This document shows, piece after piece, positions 9,280-18,200 of a stretch of DNA of 64,000 nt. The position numbers and the translations under genes are program-made. This DNA is from Helicovermis profundi (lineage in GTDB: Bacteria > Bacillota > Clostridia > Peptostreptococcales > Acidaminobacteraceae). The stretch covers positions 2,438,001-2,502,000 of the forward strand of contig NZ_AP028654.1 in assembly GCF_033097505.1 (NCBI RefSeq). Reading direction: 5' to 3'. The notes under the pieces were generated by a model, which was not told where the DNA came from, did not search any database, and saw only the letters and a program-made list of their open reading frames with translations. Each line of letters opens with the position of its first letter. Within the stretch, counting starts at the first letter, position 1.

Positions 9280-9340
9280 ATTTTCACTCCTTATATTATA
9301 AAAAACGAGCCCCTAAAAGACTCGCTTGTTTTAGTCTAAA

Positions 9341-10609
9341 TTAAGACGCATTCTCTTTGTCTTTTCCTTTAGGTTTAACAAAATTTTTAAGAACCAATTT
9401 AGGCTCAGTTTTATTTTCAATCGTGTCTTTTGTTATAATACATTCTTTTATATCATCACGAGATGGTATTTCATACATAATATTTAGCATTGTATTTTCC
9501 AAAATACTTCTAAGGCCTCTTGCACCTGTTTTCTTTTCAATAGCTTTATTAGCTATTAACGATAATGCCTCGTCTTCAAACTCCAATTGAACACCATCTA
9601 ATTCAAATAATTTTTTATATTGCTTTGTAAGTGCATTTCTAGGTTCTTTTAGAATTTTAAGTAGTGCTTTTTCATCAAGTTCATGAAGGGAAACTTCAAC
9701 TGGAACTCTACCAATAAATTCTGGTATTAATCCAAATTTAAGAAGATCACCAGTTTCAAGTTTTTCAAGAAGCTTTCCAACTTCTAAATCTTTTTTGCTT
9801 TGCAAGTTTGATCCAAATCCCATTTCTTTTTTACCAATTCTCTTAGAAATGATTTTTTCAATCCCATCAAAAGCTCCACCACAAATAAATAGTATATTAC
9901 TTGTATCTATCTGTATAAGTTCTTGATGTGGGTGCTTTCTTCCACCTTGAGGTGGAACACTTGCAACGGTTCCTTCTATTAATTTTAATAGCGCTTGCTG
10001 TACTCCTTCTCCACTAACATCTCTAGTGATTGAAGGATTCTCAGATCTTCTTGAAATTTTATCTATTTCGTCTATATAAATTATACCTGTCTGCGCTTTT
10101 TCTATGTCATAATCAGCAGCTTGTATAATTTTTAATAAAATATTTTCTACATCTTCACCAACATATCCCGCCTCAGTAAGTGATGTTGCATCTGCTATTG
10201 CAAATGGAACATTTAATATTTTAGCAAGAGTTTGTGCTAATAGAGTTTTACCAGAACCAGTTGGACCTAAAAGAAGTATATTACTCTTTTGAAGTTCAAC
10301 ATCTCCTGTTTTTATATCATTTTTAATCCTTTTATAATGATTATAAACTGCAACCGACAAGGTTCTTTTTGCTTTTTCTTGACCTATTACATACTCATCA
10401 AGTATTTTCTTAATCTCACTTGGTTTCGGCAAATTTGTTAAGCTTACATCTTCAAAATCATTCATTTCTTCAGAAATTATTTCTTCGCAAAGAGCAACAC
10501 ACTCATCACAAATGTAAACATTTGGTCCTGCAATTAATCTCTTAACTTGATTTTGGGACTTTCCACAAAATGAACAAGAAACTTGTTTTTTATCTTCAAA
10601 TTTATTCAT
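9341..10609 (-). CDS. clpX: ATP-dependent Clp protease ATP-binding subunit ClpX
   Basis: AAA+ unfoldase that feeds substrates to ClpP. The N-terminal zinc-binding domain (CSFCGK then [10 protein letters not shown]) is followed by Walker A GPTGSGKT, Walker [10 protein letters not shown], the pore-loop region YVGED, and the IGF-type ClpP docking loop in the GFGSN segment. Length is 422 residues when started at MNKFEDKK, which has GAGAGG upstream; the longer open frame into clpP lacks support. Directly downstream of clpP. Confidence 0.97.
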   Translation of the reverse strand: MNKFEDKKQVSCSFCGKSQNQVKRLIAGPNVYICDECVALCEEIISEEMNDFEDVSLTNLPKPSEIKKILDEYVIGQEKAKRTLSVAVYNHYKRIKNDIKTGDVELQKSNILLLGPTGSGKTLLAQTLAKILNVPFAIADATSLTEAGYVGEDVENILLKIIQAADYDIEKAQTGIIYIDEIDKISRRSENPSITRDVSGEGVQQALLKLIEGTVASVPPQGGRKHPHQELIQIDTSNILFICGGAFDGIEKIISKRIGKKEMGFGSNLQSKKDLEVGKLLEKLETGDLLKFGLIPEFIGRVPVEVSLHELDEKALLKILKEPRNALTKQYKKLFELDGVQLEFEDEALSLIANKAIEKKTGARGLRSILENTMLNIMYEIPSRDDIKECIITKDTIENKTEPKLVLKNFVKPKGKDKENAS

Positions 10610-10625
10610 AGTAAACCTCTCTCTA

Positions 10626-11207
10626 CTATCTAGAAGTAATGACTTTATCAATAAGTCCATAATCAGCAGCTTCACTAGCCGACATAAAATTATCTCTTTC
10701 TGTATCTTTAGATATAGTCTCTAACGGCTGACCAGTTCTTTCAGATAAAATTTCATTAAGAGTTTCTCTAATTTTTAATATTCTATCTGTGTGAATTTTT
10801 AAATCAGTTGCTTGTCCACGTGTTCCACCAAGTGGTTGGTGAATCATAATTTCTGAATTTGGAAGAGCATATCTTTTACCAATAGCTCCAGCTGTAAGTA
10901 AAAAAGCGCCCATACTTGCTGCCATTCCAATACAAATTGTAGATACATCAGGTTTTATATACTGCATAGTATCGTATATAGCCATACCAGCTGTAATTGA
11001 ACCACCCGGGCTATTTATATACAAACTAATATCTTTATCTGGATCTTCAGATTCTAAAAATAACATTTGAGCCACAACTAAACTTGCTGTAGCATCATTA
11101 ACTTCTTCGCCTAAAAATATAATTCTATCTTTTAATAGTCTTGAAAAAATATCATATGATCTTTCGCCTCTATTTGTTTGATCAACTACTACAGGAACTA
11201 ATGCCAT
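10626..11207 (-). CDS. clpP: ATP-dependent Clp protease proteolytic subunit ClpP
   Basis: Serine protease of 193 residues that forms the tetradecameric degradation chamber. The catalytic Ser is in [11 protein letters not shown], the His in MIHQPLGG, and an Asp is expected in the following helix region ([10 protein letters not shown]). The N-terminal [19 protein letters not shown] segment is the usual processed or axial loop part. AGAGGAGG precedes the ATG. It lies between tig and clpX in the classical order. Confidence 0.97.
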   Translation of the reverse strand: MALVPVVVDQTNRGERSYDIFSRLLKDRIIFLGEEVNDATASLVVAQMLFLESEDPDKDISLYINSPGGSITAGMAIYDTMQYIKPDVSTICIGMAASMGAFLLTAGAIGKRYALPNSEIMIHQPLGGTRGQATDLKIHTDRILKIRETLNEILSERTGQPLETISKDTERDNFMSASEAADYGLIDKVITSR

Positions 11208-11219
11208 AGTTACCTCCTC

Positions 11220-12506
11220 TTACACTAATTTAGCGTTTTCAACCAAGAAATCAACTGTTTTTCTTGAAACAATTGAATCTTCAATATATGAGTAATCATC
11301 ATTTTTAAATAATTTCTTAACTTCTTCCATAGTAGATTTTTGTGCATCTGCAATCTTTTGAAGTTCTTCATTAATTTCTGTCTCTTCAGCTTTAAAACCT
11401 TCAAGTTCAGCAACTTTTTCTAAAACTAATGCAGTTTTTACTCTAATAGCTGCATCATCTTTCATTTGATCTTTTAAAGCATCTAAACTACCACCTGTAT
11501 ACTGAACATATTGATCAAGTGAAATTCCTTGAGAACTTAATTGATAATCAAACTCTCTAAGCATACCACTAACTTCTGTATCGATCATAGCATCCGGAAT
11601 GTCAGCTTTCATAGTATCGCTTACAGCATCTATAACTTTATCTCTTTGAGCTAATTTCGCATTTTTTTCTGCTGATTCTTGTAATTTAACTTTAATATCA
11701 TTTTTAAGTTCTTCTAAAGTATCAAACTCAGAAGTATCTTTAGCAAATTCATCATCAAGTTCTGGAAGTTCTTTTACTTTAATACCCTTAACTTCAACAT
11801 TAAAAACAGCTTCTTTTCCAGCTAAAGTTTTTTCTGAATAATCTTCAGGGAAAGTAACAACAACATCAACTTTACTATCTAATTTTGCACCAATTAATTG
11901 TTCTTCAAATCCTGGAATAAATGTTTTAGATCCAATTACCAATGTTTGATTAGTAGCAGTTCCACCTTCAAATTGCTCATGATTTACAAATCCAGCATAG
12001 TCAATAATAACACTATCACCATCTTGAACAGCTCTGTCTTCAACGCTAATTAATCTAGCACCCATATCTCTTGATTTCTCAAGTTCTTTATCAACATCTT
12101 CATCAGATACTTCAACTTTAATTTCTTCTACTTCAATACCTTTATATTCGCCTAATTCAACCTCTGGCTTAACAGTTACAACTGCTTCAATGATTATTTC
12201 TTTTTCAACATCTAATTCTTTTACATCAATATCAGGGCTATCTACTACATCAAGTTTTAATTCTTCAACAGCTTTAGAATACTCTTCAGGAAGCACTACA
12301 TTAATAGCTTCTTCATAAAAAACTTCTACCCCGTATTGTGCTTCTATAATCTTTCTTGGTGCTTTTCCTTTTCTAAATCCTGGTATATTGAATTTTTTTC
12401 TTTCTTTTAAGTACGCTTTTTGAATAGCAACTTTGAACTCTTCTTTTGACACCTTAATTTCAATTGTAACTTTATTATTTTCTTTTGTTTTTAATGATGA
12501 ACTCAT
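11220..12506 (-). CDS. tig: trigger factor, ribosome-associated chaperone
   Basis: Ribosome-bound chaperone and prolyl isomerase of 428 residues. The N-terminal ribosome-binding domain contains FNIPGFRKGKAPRKIIE, which includes the GFRxGK ribosome contact motif. A central FKBP-like PPIase domain (DGDSVIIDYAGF onward) and a C-terminal helical chaperone domain follow. AGGAGG precedes the ATG. It is the first gene of the tig-clpP-clpX-lon-engB unit, and its leader contains a small AATTGCA/TGCAATT hairpin. Confidence 0.97.
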   Translation of the reverse strand: MSSSLKTKENNKVTIEIKVSKEEFKVAIQKAYLKERKKFNIPGFRKGKAPRKIIEAQYGVEVFYEEAINVVLPEEYSKAVEELKLDVVDSPDIDVKELDVEKEIIIEAVVTVKPEVELGEYKGIEVEEIKVEVSDEDVDKELEKSRDMGARLISVEDRAVQDGDSVIIDYAGFVNHEQFEGGTATNQTLVIGSKTFIPGFEEQLIGAKLDSKVDVVVTFPEDYSEKTLAGKEAVFNVEVKGIKVKELPELDDEFAKDTSEFDTLEELKNDIKVKLQESAEKNAKLAQRDKVIDAVSDTMKADIPDAMIDTEVSGMLREFDYQLSSQGISLDQYVQYTGGSLDALKDQMKDDAAIRVKTALVLEKVAELEGFKAEETEINEELQKIADAQKSTMEEVKKLFKNDDYSYIEDSIVSRKTVDFLVENAKLV

Positions 12507-12607
12507 TTTTTTCCTCCTAAAATATCAATATTTCAATTGCACACATGCAATTCTGTTCAATAACAATGACAAAGATGCCATTAAAACACCTCTATACTCT
12601 AACATAT

Positions 12608-12634
12608 ATTATAACACTAAAAATAATATGTAAA
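12608..12634 (-). promoter_or_regulatory. probable sigma-A promoter with extended -10 for the tig operon
   Basis: On the minus strand TTTACA (12634-12629) is followed after 15 bases by TGTTATAAT, an extended -10 element (TATAAT at 12613-12608). The spacer is short for a -35 dependent promoter, but an extended -10 can compensate. It lies about 100 bases upstream of the tig start. No CtsR or HrcA/CIRCE-type operator was seen nearby. Confidence 0.55.
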
Positions 12635-12788
12635 CACTTTTTAAAGCAAATTCTTAATTTTTTCACACTTTTTTCACAAAAAGTACATATTTTCACCTTT
12701 TTTGTTGCTTTTTAAGCATTTTTTGCTATTTTTTTATATCCAACATCTAGATTTTTATTAGTCATAGCTTCTTATAAGTTAGTTTTAT

Positions 12789-12917
12789 CCGATGCCTTAG
12801 AGTTCTAATACCCACACTTCTTAAAAAAGTGGGGGATAAAGAACTCTAAAAAGGCCCTGAATTATGTTTTCTAAGATTCAGTGGGAGTAAAAACTCCCCC
12901 TGAATCCAAGAAATTCA
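12789..12917 (+). mobile_element. 129-bp TTTAT-bounded hairpin element, intact copy
   Basis: Bounded by TTTAT at 12784-12788 and 12918-12922. The left end begins CCGATGCC and holds a long hairpin (TTAGAGTTCT/AGAACTCTAA with an inner CCCAC/GTGGG). The right end holds AGATTCAGTGGGAG/CTCCCCCTGAATC followed by CAAGAAATTCA. Subterminal imperfect palindromes, no inverted terminal repeats and a fixed pentamer match what is known of IS200/IS605 (TnpA-type) ends. No ORF is inside, so it would be non-autonomous. It occupies the 513-bp gap between tig and the helicase gene, where the remaining sequence is only AT-rich. Confidence 0.6.
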
Positions 12918-13019
12918 TTTATATAGTTCTATATATACTGATTTTGTTTTCTAGAAAATATGCGACAATTTCATTAGTTTATGATATTATAATTCTATAT
13001 TTTACCAATGAGGTGTCTA

Positions 13020-15116
13020 ATGGATATACTAAGAAAAATTGAAGTTCAAACAGATTTAAAATTTAACGAAGAACAAATTAAAGCTATAATGCATTTTAGT
13101 GGGCCTGCTCTTACACTTGCCGTTCCCGGCAGTGGTAAAACAACACTCCTACTCGCAAGGACAATTAATTTAATAGAAAAATATAAGGTAAAGGCTTCAT
13201 CAATACTTACAATTACCTTTAGTAAAGCTGCTTCTTTAGATATGAATAGAAGATATGAAAAAGTATTTTATGATTCATTTCCATACAAAATTAAATTTTC
13301 AACAATTCATAGTTTTTGCTATCAAATTTTTAAGGCTTATTGTAAGAAAAAAAATTTGAAATATACATTAATCGAAACTAATAGCTATCTATCAAAGCAA
13401 AAAATTCTTAGCAAAATATATTTGGATTTAAATAAATCTTATATCACCGAAGATAAATTAGAAGAATTATCTAATTCTATTAGTTTTATAAAAAATATGC
13501 TTATTGATACTGAAAATATCGAAGACGAAATTACAACATTTTCTAACCTTAAGAATATTTTTATAGAATATGAAAATTTTAAATCAAAGAATATGTATAT
13601 TGATTTTGATGATATGCTAACTTTAACATTTGATATTTTGAAAAACCATCCTAAAGCACTTGAATACTATAGAAAAAAATACGATTTTATTCAAGTAGAT
13701 GAAACTCAAGATACAAGTAAAATACAACATGAAATCATTAAATTAATAGCTAATAATAACAAAAATGTTTTTATGGTTGCTGATGATGATCAAAGTATTT
13801 ATGGATTTAGAGGTGCTTATCCTGAAATGCTACTAAATTTCTCTAAAGAATACAAGAATGCATCAATTTACTATTTAAAAACTAATTACAGAAGTTATTC
13901 AAATATTATTGATGTTTGTAATGATTCAATAAAATCAAATACTATTCGTTATAAAAAAGAAATAAAAGCTCATTTTGAAGCAAAAGGTAATGTTGAAATT
14001 ATTAATTTTGATAGCACTTTTGATAGAAATAACTTTATAATAAATCAACTTAAAAAAAATACGTCCGAAGACTATGGTATTCTTTATAGAAATAATATAT
14101 CAGGAATTTCTGTAGCAAATGAACTAGAATTAAAAAATATATCTTTTAATATAAGAGATAGTAAATTATTATTATTTAAACACTGGGTAACAAAAGATAT
14201 TAAACTCATTCTCTCTCTTAGCTTAATCACGCAAGACTTATCTACTTTTGAAGACGTTTATTATAAAATTAATGGTTATATCTCTAAAAAAATGATTCAA
14301 TTTGTAAAACTAAATCATAGGAATCGCAATGTATTTGACGTTCTTTTAGAATACCCCGATTTAAAAAAGCATCAAATAACTAAGCTAAAATCTATTAGAA
14401 GTCACTTTCAACTTCTAGCTAAATCAAAACCTGCTGATGCTATTAGAATAATAGAAGAAGAATTAGGTTACACTGAATTTCTAAGCACCCGCTCTGATGT
14501 AGATGACTATTCATTCTTGTCTCTTGTAAACATTATTGTGATACTAAAAGAAATTGCTTCTTCATGTGACTCTATATTAAGTTTTTTTGAAAGGCTTGAT
14601 ACTCTTGAAGAATTCTTAAACTCTAATTCAAAAAACTATTATGCAAATACAAAACTTTCAACTATTCATTCTGCAAAGGGACTTGAATATGATAATGTTT
14701 TTATTATTGATGCTGAAAACGAACTTTTCCCAAATGGTAGTGCAGTTTCTAAATTCAAAAAAAATATAATTTCTCCACTTGAAGAAGAAAGAAGATTGTT
14801 TTATGTTGGAATTTCAAGAGCTAAAAAGACACTTAGAATTCTTAATGTAAAATTTAAAAACGGTACTTATGTAAAACCATCTATATTCACTAATGAAATA
14901 TCAAAGAATAATAACATTGTAATAAAAACCATTAAAACTAAAAAAAATAACGACAACCTTAAATTTAATATAGGCGATGTCGTTATTCATAATGTTTTTG
15001 GTGAAGGTGTAGTTAAAGATTCATCTAGCAATATTGTAAAAGTAGAATTCAATAAATCTATAAAAGAACTTTCCACAAATGTTGTAATAGAATACGGACT
15101 TATGAAATTAAAATAA
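13020..15116 (+). CDS. UvrD/Rep-family superfamily 1A DNA helicase
   Basis: A 3'-5' DNA helicase of 698 residues. Motifs I (PGSGKTT), II (VDETQDTS), III (ADDDQSIYGFRGA), IV (LKTNYRS) and late STIHSAKGLEYDNVFII and EERRLFYVGISRAKKTL are all present. The C-terminus has a small Tudor-like segment (GDVVIHNVFGEGVV) of the kind seen in PcrA. The start at ATG 13020 has GAGGTG just upstream; an ATG 12 bases earlier overlaps that site. A canonical pcrA lies at 36.7 kb, so this is a second, more diverged paralog. Its role, perhaps in repair or recombination, cannot be fixed from sequence. Confidence 0.9.
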   Translation: MDILRKIEVQTDLKFNEEQIKAIMHFSGPALTLAVPGSGKTTLLLARTINLIEKYKVKASSILTITFSKAASLDMNRRYEKVFYDSFPYKIKFSTIHSFCYQIFKAYCKKKNLKYTLIETNSYLSKQKILSKIYLDLNKSYITEDKLEELSNSISFIKNMLIDTENIEDEITTFSNLKNIFIEYENFKSKNMYIDFDDMLTLTFDILKNHPKALEYYRKKYDFIQVDETQDTSKIQHEIIKLIANNNKNVFMVADDDQSIYGFRGAYPEMLLNFSKEYKNASIYYLKTNYRSYSNIIDVCNDSIKSNTIRYKKEIKAHFEAKGNVEIINFDSTFDRNNFIINQLKKNTSEDYGILYRNNISGISVANELELKNISFNIRDSKLLLFKHWVTKDIKLILSLSLITQDLSTFEDVYYKINGYISKKMIQFVKLNHRNRNVFDVLLEYPDLKKHQITKLKSIRSHFQLLAKSKPADAIRIIEEELGYTEFLSTRSDVDDYSFLSLVNIIVILKEIASSCDSILSFFERLDTLEEFLNSNSKNYYANTKLSTIHSAKGLEYDNVFIIDAENELFPNGSAVSKFKKNIISPLEEERRLFYVGISRAKKTLRILNVKFKNGTYVKPSIFTNEISKNNNIVIKTIKTKKNNDNLKFNIGDVVIHNVFGEGVVKDSSSNIVKVEFNKSIKELSTNVVIEYGLMKLK

Positions 15117-15123
15117 TTATAAA

Positions 15124-15798
15124 CTATTCAAATTCAATAATTTCATAGTCTTGAAGTAGCGTATCTATTAATAGTAATTTTCCATTTAGTAAACTGCCTT
15201 TTTTAAGAAGATATTTTATAACTTCTGAAACTTGAATTGAAGCTACTAAAGCAGGTGTAAAAGAAGGACTACCTTTTTTAAGGTCACCTTCTTTATTTTT
15301 TGCATATATCTTGCCAAGCGTTTTTTCGCCTGGCAAGATAGTTGAAACTTGTCCATACCAACTTGAAATCGCACCATAAATAAAGGTAATTCCAAGTTTT
15401 TCACATGCATTATTAACTACAAACCTACTAGCAATATCATCCAGTCCATCTACCACTAGACTATGTCCTTTAATTAATTCTATTACATTTTTTTTATCTA
15501 TTTTTTTAGTAAAAGCATTAATTATTACTTTAGAATTAATGTTAATTGCCCTTTCTTTAGCTACATCGACTTTGAATTTTCCAATTACAAATTCATCAGA
15601 ATATATTTGCCTATTTAAATTGCTCATATCAAATTTATCAAAATCAATTATAGTAATTTCTCCGATACCAATTCTTACAAGCATTTCTAATATATATTCT
15701 CCAAGACCACCAAGACCAAGAATAACCACTTTAGAATTAATAAGAATTTTCATATCTATTTCTGATAACATATCATGGTTTCTTTTGTATCTTTCCAT
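15124..15798 (-). CDS. ThiF/MoeB/HesA-family E1-like adenylyltransferase
   Basis: A 224-residue E1-like enzyme expected to adenylate the C-terminal Gly-Gly of its partner sulfur-carrier protein. The nucleotide-binding signature GLGGLGEYILEMLVRIG, the following DFDKFDMSNLNRQIY with the catalytic Arg, and VDGLDDIASRF are typical. The zinc-binding CxxC pairs of full-length MoeB are not evident, so it is a short HesA-type form. Its ATG abuts the stop of the MoaD-like gene. With AOR just upstream, the inferred role is sulfur transfer to the tungsten or molybdenum pterin cofactor. Confidence 0.88.
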   Translation of the reverse strand: MERYKRNHDMLSEIDMKILINSKVVILGLGGLGEYILEMLVRIGIGEITIIDFDKFDMSNLNRQIYSDEFVIGKFKVDVAKERAININSKVIINAFTKKIDKKNVIELIKGHSLVVDGLDDIASRFVVNNACEKLGITFIYGAISSWYGQVSTILPGEKTLGKIYAKNKEGDLKKGSPSFTPALVASIQVSEVIKYLLKKGSLLNGKLLLIDTLLQDYEIIEFE

Positions 15799-16023
15799 TT
15801 ATCCACCTCCAACTGGAGGAAATAAGGAAACCTTGTCTTCATCTTCTAAAAGACTATTAAATTTGCCATCTCGACCATTTATTAATAAAATAGCAACATC
15901 GTCTTTTGATATATTTAGATATTCTAGTACATCAGTAACCTTTATTTCAGAATCAAATTCTTTTACCTTAGTTTTAAATCTTCCTTGCCTAAATGTAGCA
16001 AATAATCTAATTTCTATTTTCAT
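15799..16023 (-). CDS. MoaD/ThiS-like sulfur-carrier protein
   Basis: A beta-grasp protein of 74 residues ending VSLFPPVGGG. A C-terminal Gly-Gly is the site of adenylation and thiocarboxylation in MoaD and ThiS. The start MKIEIRLFATF is taken as ATG 16023, which overlaps the end of the AOR gene by a few bases; an ATG at 16038 is also possible. Placed between AOR and the E1-like gene, it most likely provides the dithiolene sulfur for the enzyme's pterin cofactor. Confidence 0.85.
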   Translation of the reverse strand: MKIEIRLFATFRQGRFKTKVKEFDSEIKVTDVLEYLNISKDDVAILLINGRDGKFNSLLEDEDKVSLFPPVGGG

Positions 16024-16024
16024 T

Positions 16025-17821
16025 TTACTTAATTCCAAGCTTGGCTATTGTTTCTTTAGTTGGAATTCCATCTTCACTCCATCCTCTTGCCTTATAATAC
16101 TCTGGAAGTAATTGATCTAATTTATTAACCCAACCTTTAGACGGACCTTCTGAAATTGGATCTTCTAGTAATCTCTTTGGAAGTGTATCCTCACTTGGTG
16201 CTATTCCTGCTTCAAGGTTAAATAATTTCTCCAAATTCCAAATTCTGTCCCCTGATTCCAAAATACTGTCCGCAGTATGATTAGTTCCACAAACTGAATT
16301 TACTAAATCTGCATATTCTTTAGCGCCTAAAGCAAAAGACGTAAATAAACAAAGTCCTAATGAATCAATTGATGCAGTTAAATCTTGGAATACTTTAGCC
16401 CATACAGCTTTACCGTCTAAAGCAAATCTATCAAGTTTTTCAGGAAGACCTAGTATCTCAGGTGAAATTAAATAACCTCTTACGTGACATCCACCTCTAT
16501 TTGATGTTGCATATGCCAGACCTTGTCCTTGAATTCCTCTTGGGTCATAAGCTGGAATTTCAAGTTTTTTAACTGTCATAGACAATTCTTTAGCACCATA
16601 ACTATCTGTAAGTCTATATGAGCCCATTGCAAGTTTTTTTCCAAGGCCTTCGGAAAGTCCCATCTTTTTAGTCCATGTTACAATTGAATCAGCGTTTCCA
16701 AATTCTAATTTATCACCATCAAATTCTTCTTCTTTTATAATACCTCTTTCATATAATTCCATAGCAGATGCTAGTGTTGAACCCGCAGAAATTGTATCAA
16801 GTCCCATTTCATTACACCAATGATTTGCTTCAATAATTTTTCCGTAATCAGAGATACCACAATCAGCTCCAAATGCCCATATTGTTTCGTATTCAGGTCC
16901 TCCGCCTTCTCCATTTTCACCGATTCTAACATATCTACCACAGCCAATTGGACAACCATAACAAGCTGTAGTCTTAATAAGGTGTTTTTCAACCATTGTT
17001 TCTCCGCTAATATCTTCCGCCTTATCATAAACTGAACCTTGAAAGTTTTTTACTGGAAATGCGCCATTTTCATTAATTATATTTACTAATACTGCAGTTC
17101 CATAAGTTGGTAAGCCTTGTCCAGTTACACCATTCTCACGAATTTTAGCTAGTGCATCTTTATAAACTAATTTTAACTTATCTTTATCAAATATATTTGG
17201 TCTATTACTACCTTTAACTGAAATACCTTTTAGGTTTTTTGAACCCATTACTGCGCCAACACCACTTCTTCCAGCTGCTCTATCTTTATCGTTCATTATT
17301 GCAGCAATATAAGAAAGTTTTTCTCCAGCAGGTCCTATTGTCATAATTTTGGCCCTATCTGGACTTTCATCTGCAATTATATCTGTAGCTTCCGATACAT
17401 ATTTACCCCAAACATGATTGGCTTTTCTAATTTCAACTTTATCGTCAACAATACTAATATAAACAGGTTCTTTTGCTTTACCTTCAATAACAATTACATC
17501 ATAACCTGCAAATTTTAATTCCGCACCCCAAAATCCACCTGAATTTGAACTTGCAATAGTTCCTGATAGAGGCGATTTTGTAATAACCATATATCTTCCA
17601 CCAGTTGGAGTTGCAGTTCCAGTAAGCGGACCAGTAACAATAAATATTTTGTTTTCTTCACTAAAAGGATCTACTTTAGGACCAACTTCATCGTAAAAAA
17701 GTTTACTTCCAAGACCTCTACCACCTATGTATTTCTTTGCTAATTCCAAGTCTAGCTCTTCTACTTTTGTAGTGCCTTCACTTAAATTTACTCTTAACAC
17801 TTTACCATTATAACCGTACAT
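16025..17821 (-). CDS. tungsten-containing aldehyde:ferredoxin oxidoreductase
   Basis: AOR-family enzyme of 598 residues that oxidises aldehydes to carboxylates (or the reverse) with ferredoxin as electron partner. The N-terminal domain MYGYNGKVLRVNLSEG leads to GGRGLG and RYMVITKSPLSGTIA. The 4Fe-4S ligands are seen as CYGCPIGC with a late Cys in SLGLCLF. Pterin-contact segments such as RAAGRSGVGAVMGSKNLK and TSNRGGCHVRGY are conserved. AAGGGAGG precedes the ATG. It is the first gene of a three-gene unit with a MoaD-like carrier and an E1-like enzyme. A sigma-54 type promoter lies 52-67 bases upstream, and the activator gene is next on the same strand. Confidence 0.95.
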   Translation of the reverse strand: MYGYNGKVLRVNLSEGTTKVEELDLELAKKYIGGRGLGSKLFYDEVGPKVDPFSEENKIFIVTGPLTGTATPTGGRYMVITKSPLSGTIASSNSGGFWGAELKFAGYDVIVIEGKAKEPVYISIVDDKVEIRKANHVWGKYVSEATDIIADESPDRAKIMTIGPAGEKLSYIAAIMNDKDRAAGRSGVGAVMGSKNLKGISVKGSNRPNIFDKDKLKLVYKDALAKIRENGVTGQGLPTYGTAVLVNIINENGAFPVKNFQGSVYDKAEDISGETMVEKHLIKTTACYGCPIGCGRYVRIGENGEGGGPEYETIWAFGADCGISDYGKIIEANHWCNEMGLDTISAGSTLASAMELYERGIIKEEEFDGDKLEFGNADSIVTWTKKMGLSEGLGKKLAMGSYRLTDSYGAKELSMTVKKLEIPAYDPRGIQGQGLAYATSNRGGCHVRGYLISPEILGLPEKLDRFALDGKAVWAKVFQDLTASIDSLGLCLFTSFALGAKEYADLVNSVCGTNHTADSILESGDRIWNLEKLFNLEAGIAPSEDTLPKRLLEDPISEGPSKGWVNKLDQLLPEYYKARGWSEDGIPTKETIAKLGIK

Positions 17822-17872
17822 AATATTCCTCCCTTTTGTTTTTAGGTTTCTATATTTTCTAGGAAGTTATAT

Positions 17873-17888
17873 TGCAAATAGTATGCCA
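17873..17888 (-). promoter_or_regulatory. sigma-54 (-24/-12) promoter of the AOR operon
   Basis: On the minus strand the sequence reads TGGCAT-ACTAT-TTGCA, matching the sigma-54 consensus TGGCAC-N5-TTGCA with the invariant GG and GC at the right distance. It lies about 52 bases before the AOR start codon, leaving a leader of roughly 40 bases that ends in a strong ribosome binding site. A sigma-54 activator gene and candidate activator sites lie immediately upstream. Confidence 0.85.
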
Positions 17889-17989
17889 AAATTACGTATT
17901 TTACTAAATTACTCTCTTAAATATATAATAAATAACACTATTGTCATATTTCTAGAATTATTATGCCTATATATTAGCTTTATAATATA

Positions 17990-18034
17990 AAAAGACTATA
18001 ATTTAGTATTATTATTACTAAATTATAGTCTTTT
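17990..18034. terminator. 19-bp perfect hairpin, terminator of the sigma-54 activator gene
   Basis: The arms 17990-18008 and 18016-18034 are perfectly complementary around a 7-base loop. On the minus strand the right arm ends in TTTT and runs into AT-rich DNA, as expected for a terminator after the activator gene. It stands between the activator sites and the sigma-54 promoter, so it would insulate the AOR operon from upstream transcription. Confidence 0.75.
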
Positions 18035-18067
18035 CAAATTTTTATAATTTTTTTCTCCACACAAATT

Positions 18068-18175
18068 TGTTCCAATTTCGAACACTTAGTAATACTAAAT
18101 CTTAAAGCCTTTAATTGCAAAATATAGAAATAAATAATTACGTTCCTTTTTAGAACACTGTTACAGATTAGAACA
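18068..18175. promoter_or_regulatory. three 17-bp inverted repeats, probable upstream activator sites
   Basis: Three dyads share the form tGTTCC-N6-GAACA: TGTTCCAATTTCGAACA (18068-18084), CGTTCCTTTTTAGAACA (18141-18157) and TGTTACAGATTAGAACA (18159-18175). Each is followed by CAC or CT on the right. They lie about 180-300 bp upstream of the sigma-54 promoter, the usual position for enhancer-like activator sites. The natural candidate to bind them is the Fis-type HTH of the adjacent activator. Confidence 0.75.
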
Positions 18176-18200
18176 CTTCTTTGCAAAAGACATAGTGTTT

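Noticed and set aside
9295-9335. Strong terminator between clpX and lon
   Set aside because: The stem (CGAG/CTCG core) is short and mismatched although a T-run follows; at most partial termination, so it is mentioned only under lon.
12789-12917. Hairpin element as a riboswitch or T-box
   Set aside because: The copy at 44.0 kb faces away from the nearby gene starts, flanks are fixed pentamers, and no known aptamer core (T-box AGGGTGG, SAM, c-di-GMP, ykkC and others) could be recognised.
12507-13019. CtsR or CIRCE heat-shock operator before tig-clp-lon
   Set aside because: No tandem heptad (CtsR) or 9-bp inverted repeat with a 9-base spacer (CIRCE) could be found in this region.
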